64,000 bases of DNA from Caulobacteraceae bacterium UBA3198 (GCA_002363865.1 DEWY01000009.1:62001-126000), one strand, 5' to 3'. Counted from the first letter of the stretch, positions 43,795 through 53,270 are shown. A program made the numbers and translations. The notes: a model not told the origin generated them from the sequence alone.

Positions 43795-45494
43795 TGTGCG
43801 GCATCGCCGGGATTCTGGACGGTGAGGCCTCCGCCCGCCCCCTGATCGAAGCCATGACCCATCGGGGCCCCGACGGCGTCACGGTGGAAGAGACGGACGG
43901 ACGATCGCTCGCCCATGCGCGGCTGTCGGTCATCGACCTTGAAGGGGGCTGGCAGCCCCTGCACGCGGCTGGCGGGGTCGTGGTCGGCAATGGGGAGATC
44001 TACAACTATCTGGAGCTGGCCGACGACTTCGGACTCCAGGACGCGCTCTCCACCGGCTCGGATTTCGAGCCCCTGCTTCACCTCTACGCCAGGGAGGGCC
44101 CGGCGGCCTTCCATCGCCTGCGGGGCATGTACGCCTTCTGCCTGGTGGGGCCGGACGGCCGCACCTGGCTGGTCCGCGACCCCTTCGGAATCAAGCCGCT
44201 CTATGTGATGGAGCTGGAGACAGGGCTCGCCTTCGCCTCGGAAGCCGGCGCCTTCGTCAAGGCTGGCCTCGCCCCGCCCGCCATCACCACTGAGGGCGCC
44301 CGGGAGATGCTGGCCTTCAGCTACACCCTGGGCGAAGAGACCGCGCTCCATGGTCCCCGCCGGGTGGCGCCGGGCGCGATCATCGAGGTGGTGGACGGCC
44401 GGCTGGTCCCCCATGAGATCCGTCCCGCCCTGCCCCCGCCCCGCACACGGCCGGCGGCCAGCGGCGAAGTCGCCCTGCTGAAGCGTCTGGATGTGGTGCT
44501 GGAAGACAGCGTGCGGGTCCATCAGAGGGCCGACGTGCCCTATGGCCTGTTTCTGTCCGGCGGGATCGATTCCGCGACCATCGCCACCCTCATGTCCCGG
44601 CTCAACAGCCGGCCGGTCACCGCGTTTACCTGCGGGTTTGATGCGCCCGGCGCCCGTGATGAGCGCGGGGAGGCCGAGCAGGTGGCCCGGGCGCTGAACC
44701 TCGACTGGCGGGAGACCACCTTCACCGAAGAGGACTTCTGGACGCTGCTGCCCCAGGTGGCGAACGCCCTGGATGATCCCACAGCCGACTACGCCATCCT
44801 GCCGACCTTCAAGCTGGCCAAGGCCGCCCGGGGGACCCTGACCGTGGTCCTCACCGGCGAGGGGGGTGATGAGCTGTTCGGCGGCTATGGCCGCTATCGC
44901 CGGGCCCTTCGACCCGCCTGGCTGGGCGGCCGCCCGGCCGAGCCCCGGGGCGTGCATCCCGAACTCCTGCAGCGCTGGCGCGATCAGGCCCGGGCGCCGG
45001 CTGGCCTCACCCGCCTGCAGCAGGCCCAGTACGCCGACATCGCCACCTGGCTGCCCAACGACCTGCTGACCAAGCTCGACCGTTGCCTGATGGCGCACGG
45101 CCTGGAGGGGCGGACCCCCTTCCTGGACCCCGTCGTCGCCGAGTTCGCCTTCGCCCTGCCCGACCGGTTCAAGGTGCGCGGCCGCCATGGCAAATGGCTG
45201 CTTCGGAAATGGCTGGAGGCCGCCTGTCCTGCGGCCTCCCCCTGGGCTCGCAAACAGGGCTTCACCGTGCCGGTGGAGGCCTGGATCGCGCCCCGCGCCC
45301 CGGCCATCGCCGAGCGGATCGGCCAGGTCATCCCCCTCGGCGTCGCCATCGGCGCGCAGGAGGCCCGGCACGTCTTCATGGACGAAAACGACTCCCGTCG
45401 CTGGCCCCTGCTCTTCCTTGCGGTCTGGTCGCTCATACATGTGGACGGCGCCACGCCCCAGGAGGCCCTGGAGGCGGTGGTGGGAACGAACTGA
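43794..45494 (+). CDS. asnB: asparagine synthase (glutamine-hydrolysing)
   Basis: The 566-residue protein has the N-terminal nucleophile Cys2 (MCGIAGI) of class II glutaminase, with RLSVIDLEGGWQP and GNGEIYNYLEL, and a C-terminal synthetase domain with the PP-loop LFLSGGIDSATIATLM and GEGGDELFGGYGRYR. It could make asparagine or amidate another carboxylate; AsnB paralogs coupled to glycosyltransferases often modify a glycan or peptide. Coupling to the upstream glycosyltransferase favours such a role, but this is inference. Start set by Cys2 rule: ATG 43794. Confidence 0.93.
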   Translation: MCGIAGILDGEASARPLIEAMTHRGPDGVTVEETDGRSLAHARLSVIDLEGGWQPLHAAGGVVVGNGEIYNYLELADDFGLQDALSTGSDFEPLLHLYAREGPAAFHRLRGMYAFCLVGPDGRTWLVRDPFGIKPLYVMELETGLAFASEAGAFVKAGLAPPAITTEGAREMLAFSYTLGEETALHGPRRVAPGAIIEVVDGRLVPHEIRPALPPPRTRPAASGEVALLKRLDVVLEDSVRVHQRADVPYGLFLSGGIDSATIATLMSRLNSRPVTAFTCGFDAPGARDERGEAEQVARALNLDWRETTFTEEDFWTLLPQVANALDDPTADYAILPTFKLAKAARGTLTVVLTGEGGDELFGGYGRYRRALRPAWLGGRPAEPRGVHPELLQRWRDQARAPAGLTRLQQAQYADIATWLPNDLLTKLDRCLMAHGLEGRTPFLDPVVAEFAFALPDRFKVRGRHGKWLLRKWLEAACPAASPWARKQGFTVPVEAWIAPRAPAIAERIGQVIPLGVAIGAQEARHVFMDENDSRRWPLLFLAVWSLIHVDGATPQEALEAVVGTN

Positions 45495-45536
45495 GGCGCT
45501 TGCGCCTTCAAAGCTCGACCATAGGGAGACCTGTCC

Positions 45537-46787
45537 ATGCGAAACCTGCTTCTCACCACCGCGCTCGCCGTGGTCCTGGCCGCTTGTGGCGGAACCGACG
45601 GCGCAGCCCAGCCGGCGGCGCAATCCGCGCCCGGGGGTGAGCCGTGGGAGACGCGGCCGGCCAATGCGCCCTCCCAGACCCCGGCCTTCGCCGGCCAGAC
45701 CCGGGCGCCGGAGGTCAGCGCCGATGTGGCCTACGAGGTGGTCACCGTCGCCGAAGGCCTCGACAAGCCCTGGGCCATCGCCTTCCTTCCGGACGGCCGC
45801 ATGCTGGTGACCGAAAAGCCCGGGCGGCTGCGCATCGTCAACCAGGAGGGTCAGCTGTCAGACCCGGTCTCCGGCCTGCCGGAGGTGGACGCCCGCGACC
45901 AGGGCGGCCTGCTGGACGTGGTCCTCGACACCGACTACGCGCAGAACAAGCTGATCTACTGGAGCTATGCCGAACCCCGCGGGAACGGGACCAATTCCAC
46001 CGCCGTGGCCCGCGGCCGGCTGGTGGAAGACGGCGCCAGCGCCCGGGTGACCGATGTGCAGGTCATCTTCCAGCAGAACCCGGCCATGGACTCCACCAAG
46101 CACTATGGCAATCGCCTGGTCTTCGACCGCGAGGGTCACCTGCTGATCGCGCTGGGCGAACGGTCGATCATGGCCGGCCGGGTGCAGGCCCAGGACATGA
46201 ACTCGGCGCTGGGCAAGGTGGTGCGCATCAACCGCGACGGCTCCATCCCCGCCGACAATCCCTTCGTCGGCCAGGACGGCGTGCGGCCCGAAATCTTCGC
46301 CTCGGGCGTCCGCAACGTGCAGGCCGCGGCCCTGCACCCCAAGACTGGCCAGCTGTGGGAAATCGAACACGGCGCCCGGGGCGGCGATGAGCTGAACATC
46401 ATCGAGGCCGGCAAGAACTATGGCTGGCCGACCATCACCTATGGCCTGGATTATTCCGGCCAGCCGATCGGCGAGGGCCTGACCGCCAAGGCGGGCCTGG
46501 AGCAGCCGGCCTACTACTGGGACCCGGTCATCGGCCCCTCGGGCATGATCTTCTACCAGGGCGACCTGTTCCCGGCCTGGAAGGACAGCCTGTTTGTCGG
46601 CGCCCTGCGCGACAAGCAGCTGGTCCGCCTGACCCTGGACGGCGACCGGGTCGTGGGCGAGGAGCGTCTGCTCACCGACGTCAACGCCCGCATCCGCGAG
46701 GTGGAGCAAGGACCCGACGGCGCCATCTACGTCGCCACCGACAGCGCCGAGGGCAAGATCCTGAAGCTGGTTCCCAAGACGAACTGA
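45537..46787 (+). CDS. PQQ-dependent sugar dehydrogenase-like lipoprotein
   Basis: The 416-residue protein has a signal peptide with lipobox (VLAAC, Cys near residue 17) and an Ala/Pro-rich spacer. A six-bladed beta-propeller of the GSDH/Yli family follows: GLDKPWAIAFLPDGRMLVTEKPGRLRIV, GGLLDVVLD, HYGNRLVFDREGHLLIALGER and GARGGDELNIIEAGKNYGWP. Such enzymes oxidise aldoses in the periplasm if PQQ is present. No pqq synthesis genes are in the window. It follows asnB by 42 bases but has its own ribosome site. Confidence 0.88.
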   Translation: MRNLLLTTALAVVLAACGGTDGAAQPAAQSAPGGEPWETRPANAPSQTPAFAGQTRAPEVSADVAYEVVTVAEGLDKPWAIAFLPDGRMLVTEKPGRLRIVNQEGQLSDPVSGLPEVDARDQGGLLDVVLDTDYAQNKLIYWSYAEPRGNGTNSTAVARGRLVEDGASARVTDVQVIFQQNPAMDSTKHYGNRLVFDREGHLLIALGERSIMAGRVQAQDMNSALGKVVRINRDGSIPADNPFVGQDGVRPEIFASGVRNVQAAALHPKTGQLWEIEHGARGGDELNIIEAGKNYGWPTITYGLDYSGQPIGEGLTAKAGLEQPAYYWDPVIGPSGMIFYQGDLFPAWKDSLFVGALRDKQLVRLTLDGDRVVGEERLLTDVNARIREVEQGPDGAIYVATDSAEGKILKLVPKTN

Positions 46788-46798
46788 GGCCCTTTCCT

Positions 46799-46831
46799 CC
46801 GTCATGCTCGCCACAAGGCCGAGCATGACGG
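46799..46831. terminator. bidirectional hairpin between convergent genes
   Basis: A 12-bp stem (46799-46810 with 46820-46831) with a 9-base loop lies between the sugar dehydrogenase and the FAD oxidase. There is no strong T tract on either side, so termination is likely but not certain. Confidence 0.55.
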
Positions 46832-46840
46832 GGGATAGGG

Positions 46841-47962
46841 TCAGGCGTCCGCCAGCCCCAACCGTCCGGCCACCTCTTCCCCGATCGCCAGGGATGAGGT
46901 GAGCCCGGGGCTTTCGATGCCGAACAGGGCGACGAGGCCTTCCAGCCCGTGGGCCTCGGGACCGTCGACGCGGAAATCTGGATGCGGTTCGCCAGGGCCG
47001 TGCAGCTTGGGGCGGATGCCGGCATAGTCCGGCGTCAGCGCATCATCGGGCAGCGCTGGCCAGAACTTGCGGACATAGGCGTAGAAGCCCGCCGCAGCGT
47101 CCGGCTCGACGCTGTAGTCCAGTTCATCGACGAAGATCAGGTCCGGCCCGAACACCGCCTGCCCCCCAAGATCGCGGCGATAGTGGGTGCCGAGCGCGCC
47201 GGGGATCGGCGGCGGATAGATCAGCCGGGCGAAGGGCGCCTTGCCCTGCAGGCGGAAATAACGGCCCTTGCCATAGTGGCCTGTGGGAATCTCGGCCTGC
47301 GGATAGCCCTCGATCTCGCCGGCCGCGGCCTGGGCTGAGAGGCCCGGCGCGGTGATCAGCAGGCGCACGGTGAGCGTCGTGGGCTCGGCCCCGCCGGCTC
47401 GCACCTTCCAGCCGCCGCCGGCCAGGGGCTCAGCCCCTTCGAAGGGCGTGGAGACCACCACCGCGCCGCCAGCCGCCTCGATCTCACCCTGCAGGGCCAG
47501 CATGTAGCCGTGGCTGTCGAAGACTCCGCTCTGGGGCGAGATCAGCGCCGCGTCGCAGGACAGATTGGGCTCCAGCGCCAGGGCCTGGGCCTTGGTCAGC
47601 AGCTCCATGCCCTCGACATCGTTGGTCCGGGCCTGGGCGAGGATCGGTTCAAGGCGGGCGACCTCTTCAGGCCCATTGGCCACAACCAGCTTGCCGCAGC
47701 GGTCGAAGGCCACGTTCCGGGCCTCCAGGAACGGGTAGAGCATGCGCCGCCCCTGCACGCAGAGCCGGGCCTTCAGCGATCCCGTGGGATAGTAGAGGCC
47801 GCCGTGGATCACCTCGGAATTGCGCGAGGAGACCCCCTGGCCGATGGCCTGGTCGGCCTCCAGCACCACCGCAGTCAGGCCACGGCGGGACAGGGCGTAG
47901 CCGCAGGCCAGGCCCACGGCGCCGGCCCCCACCACTAGGGCGTCGAAATCAAAATCTGCCAT
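46841..47962 (-). CDS. FAD-dependent oxidoreductase, L-2-hydroxyglutarate oxidase-like
   Basis: The 373-residue DAO-superfamily protein has the N-terminal FAD loop VVGAGAVGLACGYALSRRG, then QGVSSRNSEVIHGGLYYPTGSLKARLC, which is the signature of the LhgO/L2HGDH group, and the C-terminal ALFGIESPGLTSSLAIGE. The natural substrate is probably a 2-hydroxy acid such as L-2-hydroxyglutarate. It is on the same strand as, and 51 bases downstream of, the indolepyruvate oxidoreductase, so they may be co-transcribed. Confidence 0.87.
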   Translation of the reverse strand: MADFDFDALVVGAGAVGLACGYALSRRGLTAVVLEADQAIGQGVSSRNSEVIHGGLYYPTGSLKARLCVQGRRMLYPFLEARNVAFDRCGKLVVANGPEEVARLEPILAQARTNDVEGMELLTKAQALALEPNLSCDAALISPQSGVFDSHGYMLALQGEIEAAGGAVVVSTPFEGAEPLAGGGWKVRAGGAEPTTLTVRLLITAPGLSAQAAAGEIEGYPQAEIPTGHYGKGRYFRLQGKAPFARLIYPPPIPGALGTHYRRDLGGQAVFGPDLIFVDELDYSVEPDAAAGFYAYVRKFWPALPDDALTPDYAGIRPKLHGPGEPHPDFRVDGPEAHGLEGLVALFGIESPGLTSSLAIGEEVAGRLGLADA

Positions 47963-48013
47963 GCCCTCTGGCTACCCCGAGGGGCCGCCCAGGGAAACGA
48001 ATTTCGCCGGACC

Positions 48014-51000
48014 TCAGGCGTCGACGGCGGCGCCCGTCGTCTCCCACCGCGCCCACAGAGCCTCGCGCTTGGCCATGGCCGGCCCCAGGGAGGCCTGCTT
48101 GACGTGGCCAAAGCCTCGGATGTCCTGCGGGACCTGGGCGATTTCGACCGCCAGGGCCAGGCGCTCCGGCGTCAGCTCAAGGGCGATGCGCTCAAGGTCG
48201 GCCTCATAGTCAGCGATCAGACCGCGCTCCATCTGGCGTTCTTCGGAGTAGCCGAAGAGGTCGAGCGCGGTGCCGCGCAGACCCTTGAGCTTGGCCAAAA
48301 CCGGGAAGCCATAGTCCAGCATCCAGCCGCCGAAGGCGATCTTGCGCGGATGGCCCTGGTCGTCCTTGGCGCCCAGGATCGGCGGCGCCAGCCAGACCTT
48401 GGCCTTGCCACCCTGGAAGCTCTGGCTGCGATAGGCGTCGAAGCGGCCGTCGGCGTAGAGGCGGGCCACCTCGTACTCGTCCTTGTACGCCATCAGCTTG
48501 TAGAGATTGATCGCCACGGCCCGGGTCAGGGTCTCCGACCCGAGAGGGGTTTCAAGGTAAGCGATGGCCTCCACACGCTCCTGATAGCGACGGGCGTAGG
48601 CAGGGTTCTGATAGGCCGCCAGCTCACGGGTGCGATGGGCGATCAGCTCCGCCAGGGGCAGGGTTTCAGGCGTGGCCACATCGGCCTCCCGCCGGCCGCG
48701 GCGCTCGGGATCATGGGCGGCCCGACGCCCCATCTCGAAGGCCTGCAGGTTCTGTTCGGCCGCCACCCCGTTCAGCCGGATGGCGCGATAAAGGGCCCGG
48801 CTGGAGATGGGGATCACGCCCTTCTGCCAGGCGAAGCCCAGCATGATCATGTTGGCGAAGATGGCGTCGCCCAGTTCGCTCTCGGCCATGTGGTGGGCCG
48901 GGGTCTCGTCATAGGACCGGGCGGCGGCGGCGATCCGCCTGGCCATGCCGCCGGAATCGAAGCGCACGTCCCGGTCGGTGACGAAGTCCGCGGTAGGCGA
49001 CAGGTCGGCATTGCCGAACGCCACCGTCCGGTCCTTGGCGTAGAGCGCCAGAGCATCAGCGCCGGCCGCCACCATGACGTCGCAGGCGATCAGCACATGG
49101 GCGCTGGCCGCCGGCGTGCGACCGCCGACGATGCTCGCCTCGTCCTCGCCGATGCGGACATGGCTGAACACCGCCCCGCCCTTCTGGGCCAAGCCCGTCA
49201 TGTCCACGACGGAGGCCGCCTTGCCGTCCACATGGGCGGCCATGGCCAGGATGGAGGCGGTGGTGGTTACGCCGGTGCCGCCGACCCCGGTGAAGACGAT
49301 ATTGCGCACGCCGGGCGAGGCCTCAAACGTCGGCAGGGGCGTGGAGTCCGCCGTCAGCGCCGGAAGTTGCGCGCCATGCGGGTTCTCCGCCCCCTCCAGG
49401 GTCACGAAGGAGGGGCAGAAGCCGTCCAGGCAGGAATAGTCCTGGTTGCAGGTGGACTGGTTGATCTTGCGCTTGCGGCCGAACTCGGTGTTCAGCGGCT
49501 CCACCGACACGCAGTTGGACGCCCGCGAGCAGTCGCCGCAGCCTTCGCAGACCAGGGGGTTGATGATCACCCGCTTCTCGGCCGCGGCCAGCTTGCCCCG
49601 CTTGCGCCGGCGGCGCTTCTCGGTGGCGCACACCTGATCATAGAGCAGGACGGTGACGCCGGAGGTGTCGCGCAGAGCCCGCTGCACGCCCATCAGCTCG
49701 GCCCGCGGCTTGACCTCGACGCCAGGGGCCAGGTCCTTGACCCCCTCGTATCGGCTGGGGTCGTCGGCGACGATGACCGTGCGAGCCACGCCTTCGGAGG
49801 CCAGCTGGCGGGTGATCTGGGCGGGCGTAAAGCCGCTCTCGGCCGCCTGGCCGCCGGTCATGGCCACCGCATCGTTGAACAGGAGCTTGTAGGTGACGTT
49901 GGCCCCGGCGGCGACCGCCGCCCGGATGGCCAGCGAACCGGAGTGGTTATAGGTCCCGTCCCCCAGATTGACGAAGACGTGCTTTTCCGTGGTGAAGGGC
50001 GCAGCCCCCACCCAGCTCAGGCCCTCGCCGCCCATATGGCTGTTTAAGTCGGTGTTGGGGTCGGAGAAGCTGGCCATGTAGTGGCAGCCGATGCCGGCCA
50101 GGGCCCGGGAGCCTTCCGGCAGCCGGGTCGAGGTGTTGTGCGGACAGCCTGAGCAGAAGAAGGGCTTGCGCTGCTGATCCGACGACAGGCTGACGGCGGC
50201 GACGCCGGCGGCCGAGACCCGGTTCAGATAGTCATAGACCCCGTCCATGTGCGGGCCCGGCGGCAGGCGGTCGGCGATGGCCAGCGCCACCTCGGCCACG
50301 GAAAGCGCGCCCAGGTCCGACAGCAGGGGATGGCCCTGTTCGTCGGTCTTGCCGATGATCCTGGGCCTCGCCTGAGCCGGCAGGTCATAGAGGGCGGCGC
50401 GGGCCTGGCCTTCGATCAGGGGCCGCTTGTGTTCGATGACCATCAGGGTTTCGAGACCGGCGGCAAACGCGCGCAGGCCCGTGGGCTCCAATGGCCAGGG
50501 CATGCCGATCTTGTAGATCGAGACGCCGAGATCAGCGGCCTGGGCGGGGCTGATTCCCATGGCGGCGAAAGCTTCGATCACATCCTTATAGGCCTGTCCC
50601 TGACAGGCGATGCCCAGGCGCGGCCGGGGCGAGGCCAGCGTCACCCGGTCGATCCGGTTGGCCCGCGCAAACGCCAGGGCCGCGGGGATCTTGTAGCTCC
50701 GCAGCCTGCGCTCCTTGTCCATCGGCTGGTCCTTCAGCCGGATGCCCAGGCCCCCGGCCGGCAGGTCGAACCGCGGCAGGACGAAGCGGTGGCGCTCCAG
50801 CGCCACGTCGATGGTCATGCCGGAGTCCATGGTGTCGGCGAGCGCGATCAGCCCGACCCAAAGCCCTGAGAAGCGCGACAGGGCATAGCCCATCAGGCCG
50901 TAATCCAGCACCTCCTGCACATCAGCCGGCGACAGCACCGGCATCTCAAAGTCCTGGAAGGCGAACTCCGACTGGGACGGCAGGGTGGAGGACTTGCAGT

Positions 51001-51445
51001 TGTGGTCATCGCCGGCCACCGCCACCACGCCGCCCTGGCCCCAGGTCCCGGCGAAGTTGGCGTGCTTGAAGGCGTCGCCGGTGCGGTCGACGCCCGGGGC
51101 CTTGCCGTACCACATGCCAAACACGCCATCATACCTGGCGCCGGGGAAGAGATTGGCCTGCTGGCTGCCCCAGACGGCGGTGGCGGCCAGGTCCTCGTTC
51201 AGACCTTCCTTGAACACCACCTGGGCGGCGTCCAGATGCTTGGAGGCCCGGTGGGCCTGCTGGTCGAGGCCGCCGAGCGGCGAGCCGCGATAGCCCGACA
51301 GAAAGCCCGCCGTATTCAGGCCCGCGGCTTCGTCCAGCCGTCGCTGGTCCATCAGGACCCGCAACAGGGCCTGGACCCCGGTGATGAAAACCCGACCCTC
51401 GTTGAGCAGAAACTTGTCGTCGAGCGTCACTTCCGTGTGCCGCAT
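48014..51445 (-). CDS. indolepyruvate ferredoxin oxidoreductase, fused alpha-beta type
   Basis: This 1143-residue enzyme decarboxylates aromatic or branched 2-oxo acids to acyl-CoA, reducing ferredoxin. The N-terminal part holds the pyruvate-ferredoxin oxidoreductase domain (GFLSGYRGSPLGGLDQQ) and the TPP-binding domain (HMGGEGLSWVGAAPF, FVNLGDGTYNHSGS). A central 4Fe-4S motif region has CEGCGDC, with further cysteines in CNQDYSC and FCPS. The C-terminal half is the gamma-type domain (VFTGVGGTGVTTTASILAMAAH). Separate IorA/IorB genes are fused here, as in many proteobacteria. AGGGA precedes the ATG. It is divergent from an Lrp regulator. Confidence 0.93.
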   Translation of the reverse strand: MRHTEVTLDDKFLLNEGRVFITGVQALLRVLMDQRRLDEAAGLNTAGFLSGYRGSPLGGLDQQAHRASKHLDAAQVVFKEGLNEDLAATAVWGSQQANLFPGARYDGVFGMWYGKAPGVDRTGDAFKHANFAGTWGQGGVVAVAGDDHNCKSSTLPSQSEFAFQDFEMPVLSPADVQEVLDYGLMGYALSRFSGLWVGLIALADTMDSGMTIDVALERHRFVLPRFDLPAGGLGIRLKDQPMDKERRLRSYKIPAALAFARANRIDRVTLASPRPRLGIACQGQAYKDVIEAFAAMGISPAQAADLGVSIYKIGMPWPLEPTGLRAFAAGLETLMVIEHKRPLIEGQARAALYDLPAQARPRIIGKTDEQGHPLLSDLGALSVAEVALAIADRLPPGPHMDGVYDYLNRVSAAGVAAVSLSSDQQRKPFFCSGCPHNTSTRLPEGSRALAGIGCHYMASFSDPNTDLNSHMGGEGLSWVGAAPFTTEKHVFVNLGDGTYNHSGSLAIRAAVAAGANVTYKLLFNDAVAMTGGQAAESGFTPAQITRQLASEGVARTVIVADDPSRYEGVKDLAPGVEVKPRAELMGVQRALRDTSGVTVLLYDQVCATEKRRRRKRGKLAAAEKRVIINPLVCEGCGDCSRASNCVSVEPLNTEFGRKRKINQSTCNQDYSCLDGFCPSFVTLEGAENPHGAQLPALTADSTPLPTFEASPGVRNIVFTGVGGTGVTTTASILAMAAHVDGKAASVVDMTGLAQKGGAVFSHVRIGEDEASIVGGRTPAASAHVLIACDVMVAAGADALALYAKDRTVAFGNADLSPTADFVTDRDVRFDSGGMARRIAAAARSYDETPAHHMAESELGDAIFANMIMLGFAWQKGVIPISSRALYRAIRLNGVAAEQNLQAFEMGRRAAHDPERRGRREADVATPETLPLAELIAHRTRELAAYQNPAYARRYQERVEAIAYLETPLGSETLTRAVAINLYKLMAYKDEYEVARLYADGRFDAYRSQSFQGGKAKVWLAPPILGAKDDQGHPRKIAFGGWMLDYGFPVLAKLKGLRGTALDLFGYSEERQMERGLIADYEADLERIALELTPERLALAVEIAQVPQDIRGFGHVKQASLGPAMAKREALWARWETTGAAVDA

Positions 51446-51502
51446 CGCAATATCTTTCCCTTTGGGGCTCCCTATAGGCTTGCAAGATCATATAAGAACG
51501 CC

Positions 51503-51510
51503 GCAATTGC
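51503..51510. promoter_or_regulatory. GCAATTGC palindrome in the IOR-lrp divergent promoter region
   Basis: An 8-bp perfect palindrome with AT-rich flanks lies midway in the 141-base gap between the divergent start codons. Lrp/AsnC proteins bind short AT-centred dyads, so this is a plausible operator. No consensus was matched. Confidence 0.35.
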
Positions 51511-51586
51511 TTACCTAAGGCGTGCCCCTGACATCCGGTTCCAGGGCACGAACCGGGCGCATATGCGGATTATTGGGGAGAAAAGC

Positions 51587-52084
51587 GTGTCCGAGACCCT
51601 TGATGCGGTTGATGCCAAGATCCTGGATCTGATTCAGCACGACGCCGGCCTGTCGGTGGCCGAGATCGCCGAGCGGGTCGGATTGTCCTCCAGCCCCTGC
51701 TGGCGCCGGATCAAGCGCCTGGAGGACGCCGGCGTCATCCAGCGCCGCGTAACCATCCTGGATCGCGAACGCCTGGGCCTGAACTTCGAGGTCTATTGCA
51801 CCGTCAAGCTGTCCCTGCCGACCCGGGACAATCTCGACGCCTTCGAGCAGGCCATCACCAAGCTGCACGAGGTGGTCCAGTGCGCCACGGTCACCGGCTC
51901 GGCCGACTATGAGCTGCGCATCGTCACCCGCGACATGCACGCCTTCGACAACTTCCTCCGCGACCAGATCCTGTCGCTGGGCCTCGTCTCCAATATCGAA
52001 AGCCGCATCGTCATCCGCGCGGTGAAGAACACCACCGCCGCCCCGCTCGGCCTCATCAGCCCCTATGTGAGCAGCCAGGGGTAG
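51587..52084 (+). CDS. Lrp/AsnC-family transcriptional regulator
   Basis: The 165-residue protein has the N-terminal HTH (LDAVDAKILDLIQHDAGLSVAEIAERVGLSSSPCWRRIKRLEDAGVI) and the C-terminal RAM ligand domain (VQCATVTGSADYELRIVTRDMHAFDNFLRDQIL). GTG 51587 was chosen over ATG 51563 because GGGGAG lies 6 bases before the GTG. Divergence from the indolepyruvate oxidoreductase predicts that it senses an amino acid (perhaps Phe, Tyr, Trp or branched) and controls that gene. Confidence 0.93.
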   Translation: MSETLDAVDAKILDLIQHDAGLSVAEIAERVGLSSSPCWRRIKRLEDAGVIQRRVTILDRERLGLNFEVYCTVKLSLPTRDNLDAFEQAITKLHEVVQCATVTGSADYELRIVTRDMHAFDNFLRDQILSLGLVSNIESRIVIRAVKNTTAAPLGLISPYVSSQG

Positions 52085-52154
52085 TCAGAAGATCGCCGGC
52101 GCAGCCAAGCCGTGATCGACTAACGGCATACGACTGTTAAGCGGGTTGAGACTG

Positions 52155-52610
52155 ATGCAGACATCTCTAGGGACCAGCTGGACCGGGATCCCATCGGCCG
52201 CAGATGATTTGTTCTACCCTTCCATCTCATTTGTAGGCGGGGAAGCTGGAGCGTCAATGATGCTCCTTCTGAGTGGTAGCATCTCACCGGGCAAGCGTGG
52301 TCACTCGGTGTTGATTCAATTCCAACTTGTAGAATTAGTGATGAGTTTTGAAGAGTTTTCTTATTTGGGCTCCGCACAAACCGACAATCGCCCCGAGAAT
52401 GTTATAAATCTGATAAATAACAGCACCACCTTGGATGAAGCACGCGCCCGGACCGACAAGCAATACTTGAAACACATGCTTTTAACTGGGAATTCATGCT
52501 GCGAGATAGTTTGTCACCCAGATTTTGACGTGAAGGTATTTCCAGACCACTCAACAGCGCTCGATTTCATTGCCAAGGATTATTTAGATCAGGCATCAAG
52601 CTTTAGGTAG
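52155..52610 (+). CDS. orphan hypothetical protein in AT-rich DNA
   Basis: About 151 residues with no recognised family, signal or membrane segment beyond one weak hydrophobic stretch (MMLLLSGSI). Codon use differs sharply from neighbours: many TTA, ATA, AAT and TTT codons appear, and the DNA from about 52140 to 52620 is visibly AT-rich in a GC-rich region. The C-terminal half (CEIVCHPDFDVKVFPDHSTALDFIAKDYL) looks like a compact alpha/beta fold. No strong ribosome site is seen; TTG 52146 is an alternative start. It is probably a recent transfer, or a fast-evolving immunity- or toxin-like gene; this is inference. Confidence 0.55.
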   Translation: MQTSLGTSWTGIPSAADDLFYPSISFVGGEAGASMMLLLSGSISPGKRGHSVLIQFQLVELVMSFEEFSYLGSAQTDNRPENVINLINNSTTLDEARARTDKQYLKHMLLTGNSCCEIVCHPDFDVKVFPDHSTALDFIAKDYLDQASSFR

Positions 52611-52727
52611 ATATGGTAGCGGGGCGCCCTGAATGGCGCCTCGGATGCCCATCTGTTGCTATTGCGCGCAGCCCGTCATGTTCCAACGTGATGCTGAACC
52701 CCACCAAGAGAGCCAGCATAGTCACCC

Positions 52728-53177
52728 ATGACCGCAGCCAGACGCATCGTCCTCTCCAGCGACCACGCCGCCATCCCCCTGCGCCAGGCCATCGCCGCCC
52801 ATGTGGCCGCTAAGGGGTGGGAGGTGGTCGATATCGGACCGACTACGACAGAGAGCACCGACTATCCCAGGCACGGCGAGGCCGCCGCCCGCCGCGTCGC
52901 CTCGGGCGACTGCGCCCTGGGCATCGTGGTCTGCGGCACCGGCCAGGGGATCATGATGGCCGCCAACAAGGTGAAGGGCGTGCGCTGCGGCGTCTGCGCC
53001 GACACCTTCTCGGCCCGGATGATCCGGGCCCACAACGACGCCAACATGCTGGCCCTGGGCGCCCGGGTAGTGGGCGAAGGCCTGGCCTTGGAGATCGTCG
53101 ACGCCTTCCTCACCGCCGAATTCGAAGGTGGCCGGCACGCCACGCGGGTGGCGATGATCAAGGCTCTGGAGGCCTGA
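52728..53177 (+). CDS. rpiB: ribose 5-phosphate isomerase B
   Basis: The 149-residue RpiB/LacAB enzyme interconverts ribose 5-phosphate and ribulose 5-phosphate. It has VLSSDHAAIPLRQAI (phosphate binding), the nucleophile Cys in IVVCGTGQGIMMAANK, and AHNDANMLALGAR. Length is typical. Its ATG is 117 bases after the orphan gene. Confidence 0.95.
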   Translation: MTAARRIVLSSDHAAIPLRQAIAAHVAAKGWEVVDIGPTTTESTDYPRHGEAAARRVASGDCALGIVVCGTGQGIMMAANKVKGVRCGVCADTFSARMIRAHNDANMLALGARVVGEGLALEIVDAFLTAEFEGGRHATRVAMIKALEA

Positions 53178-53270
53178 CCCCACAGCCGCCTCGACCCTGC
53201 CATTCCGCCGCGCACGCCCCTCCATTCCCCGCTAGACTTCGGCCGCAACCTGCCGCTTTGAGGACCTGCG

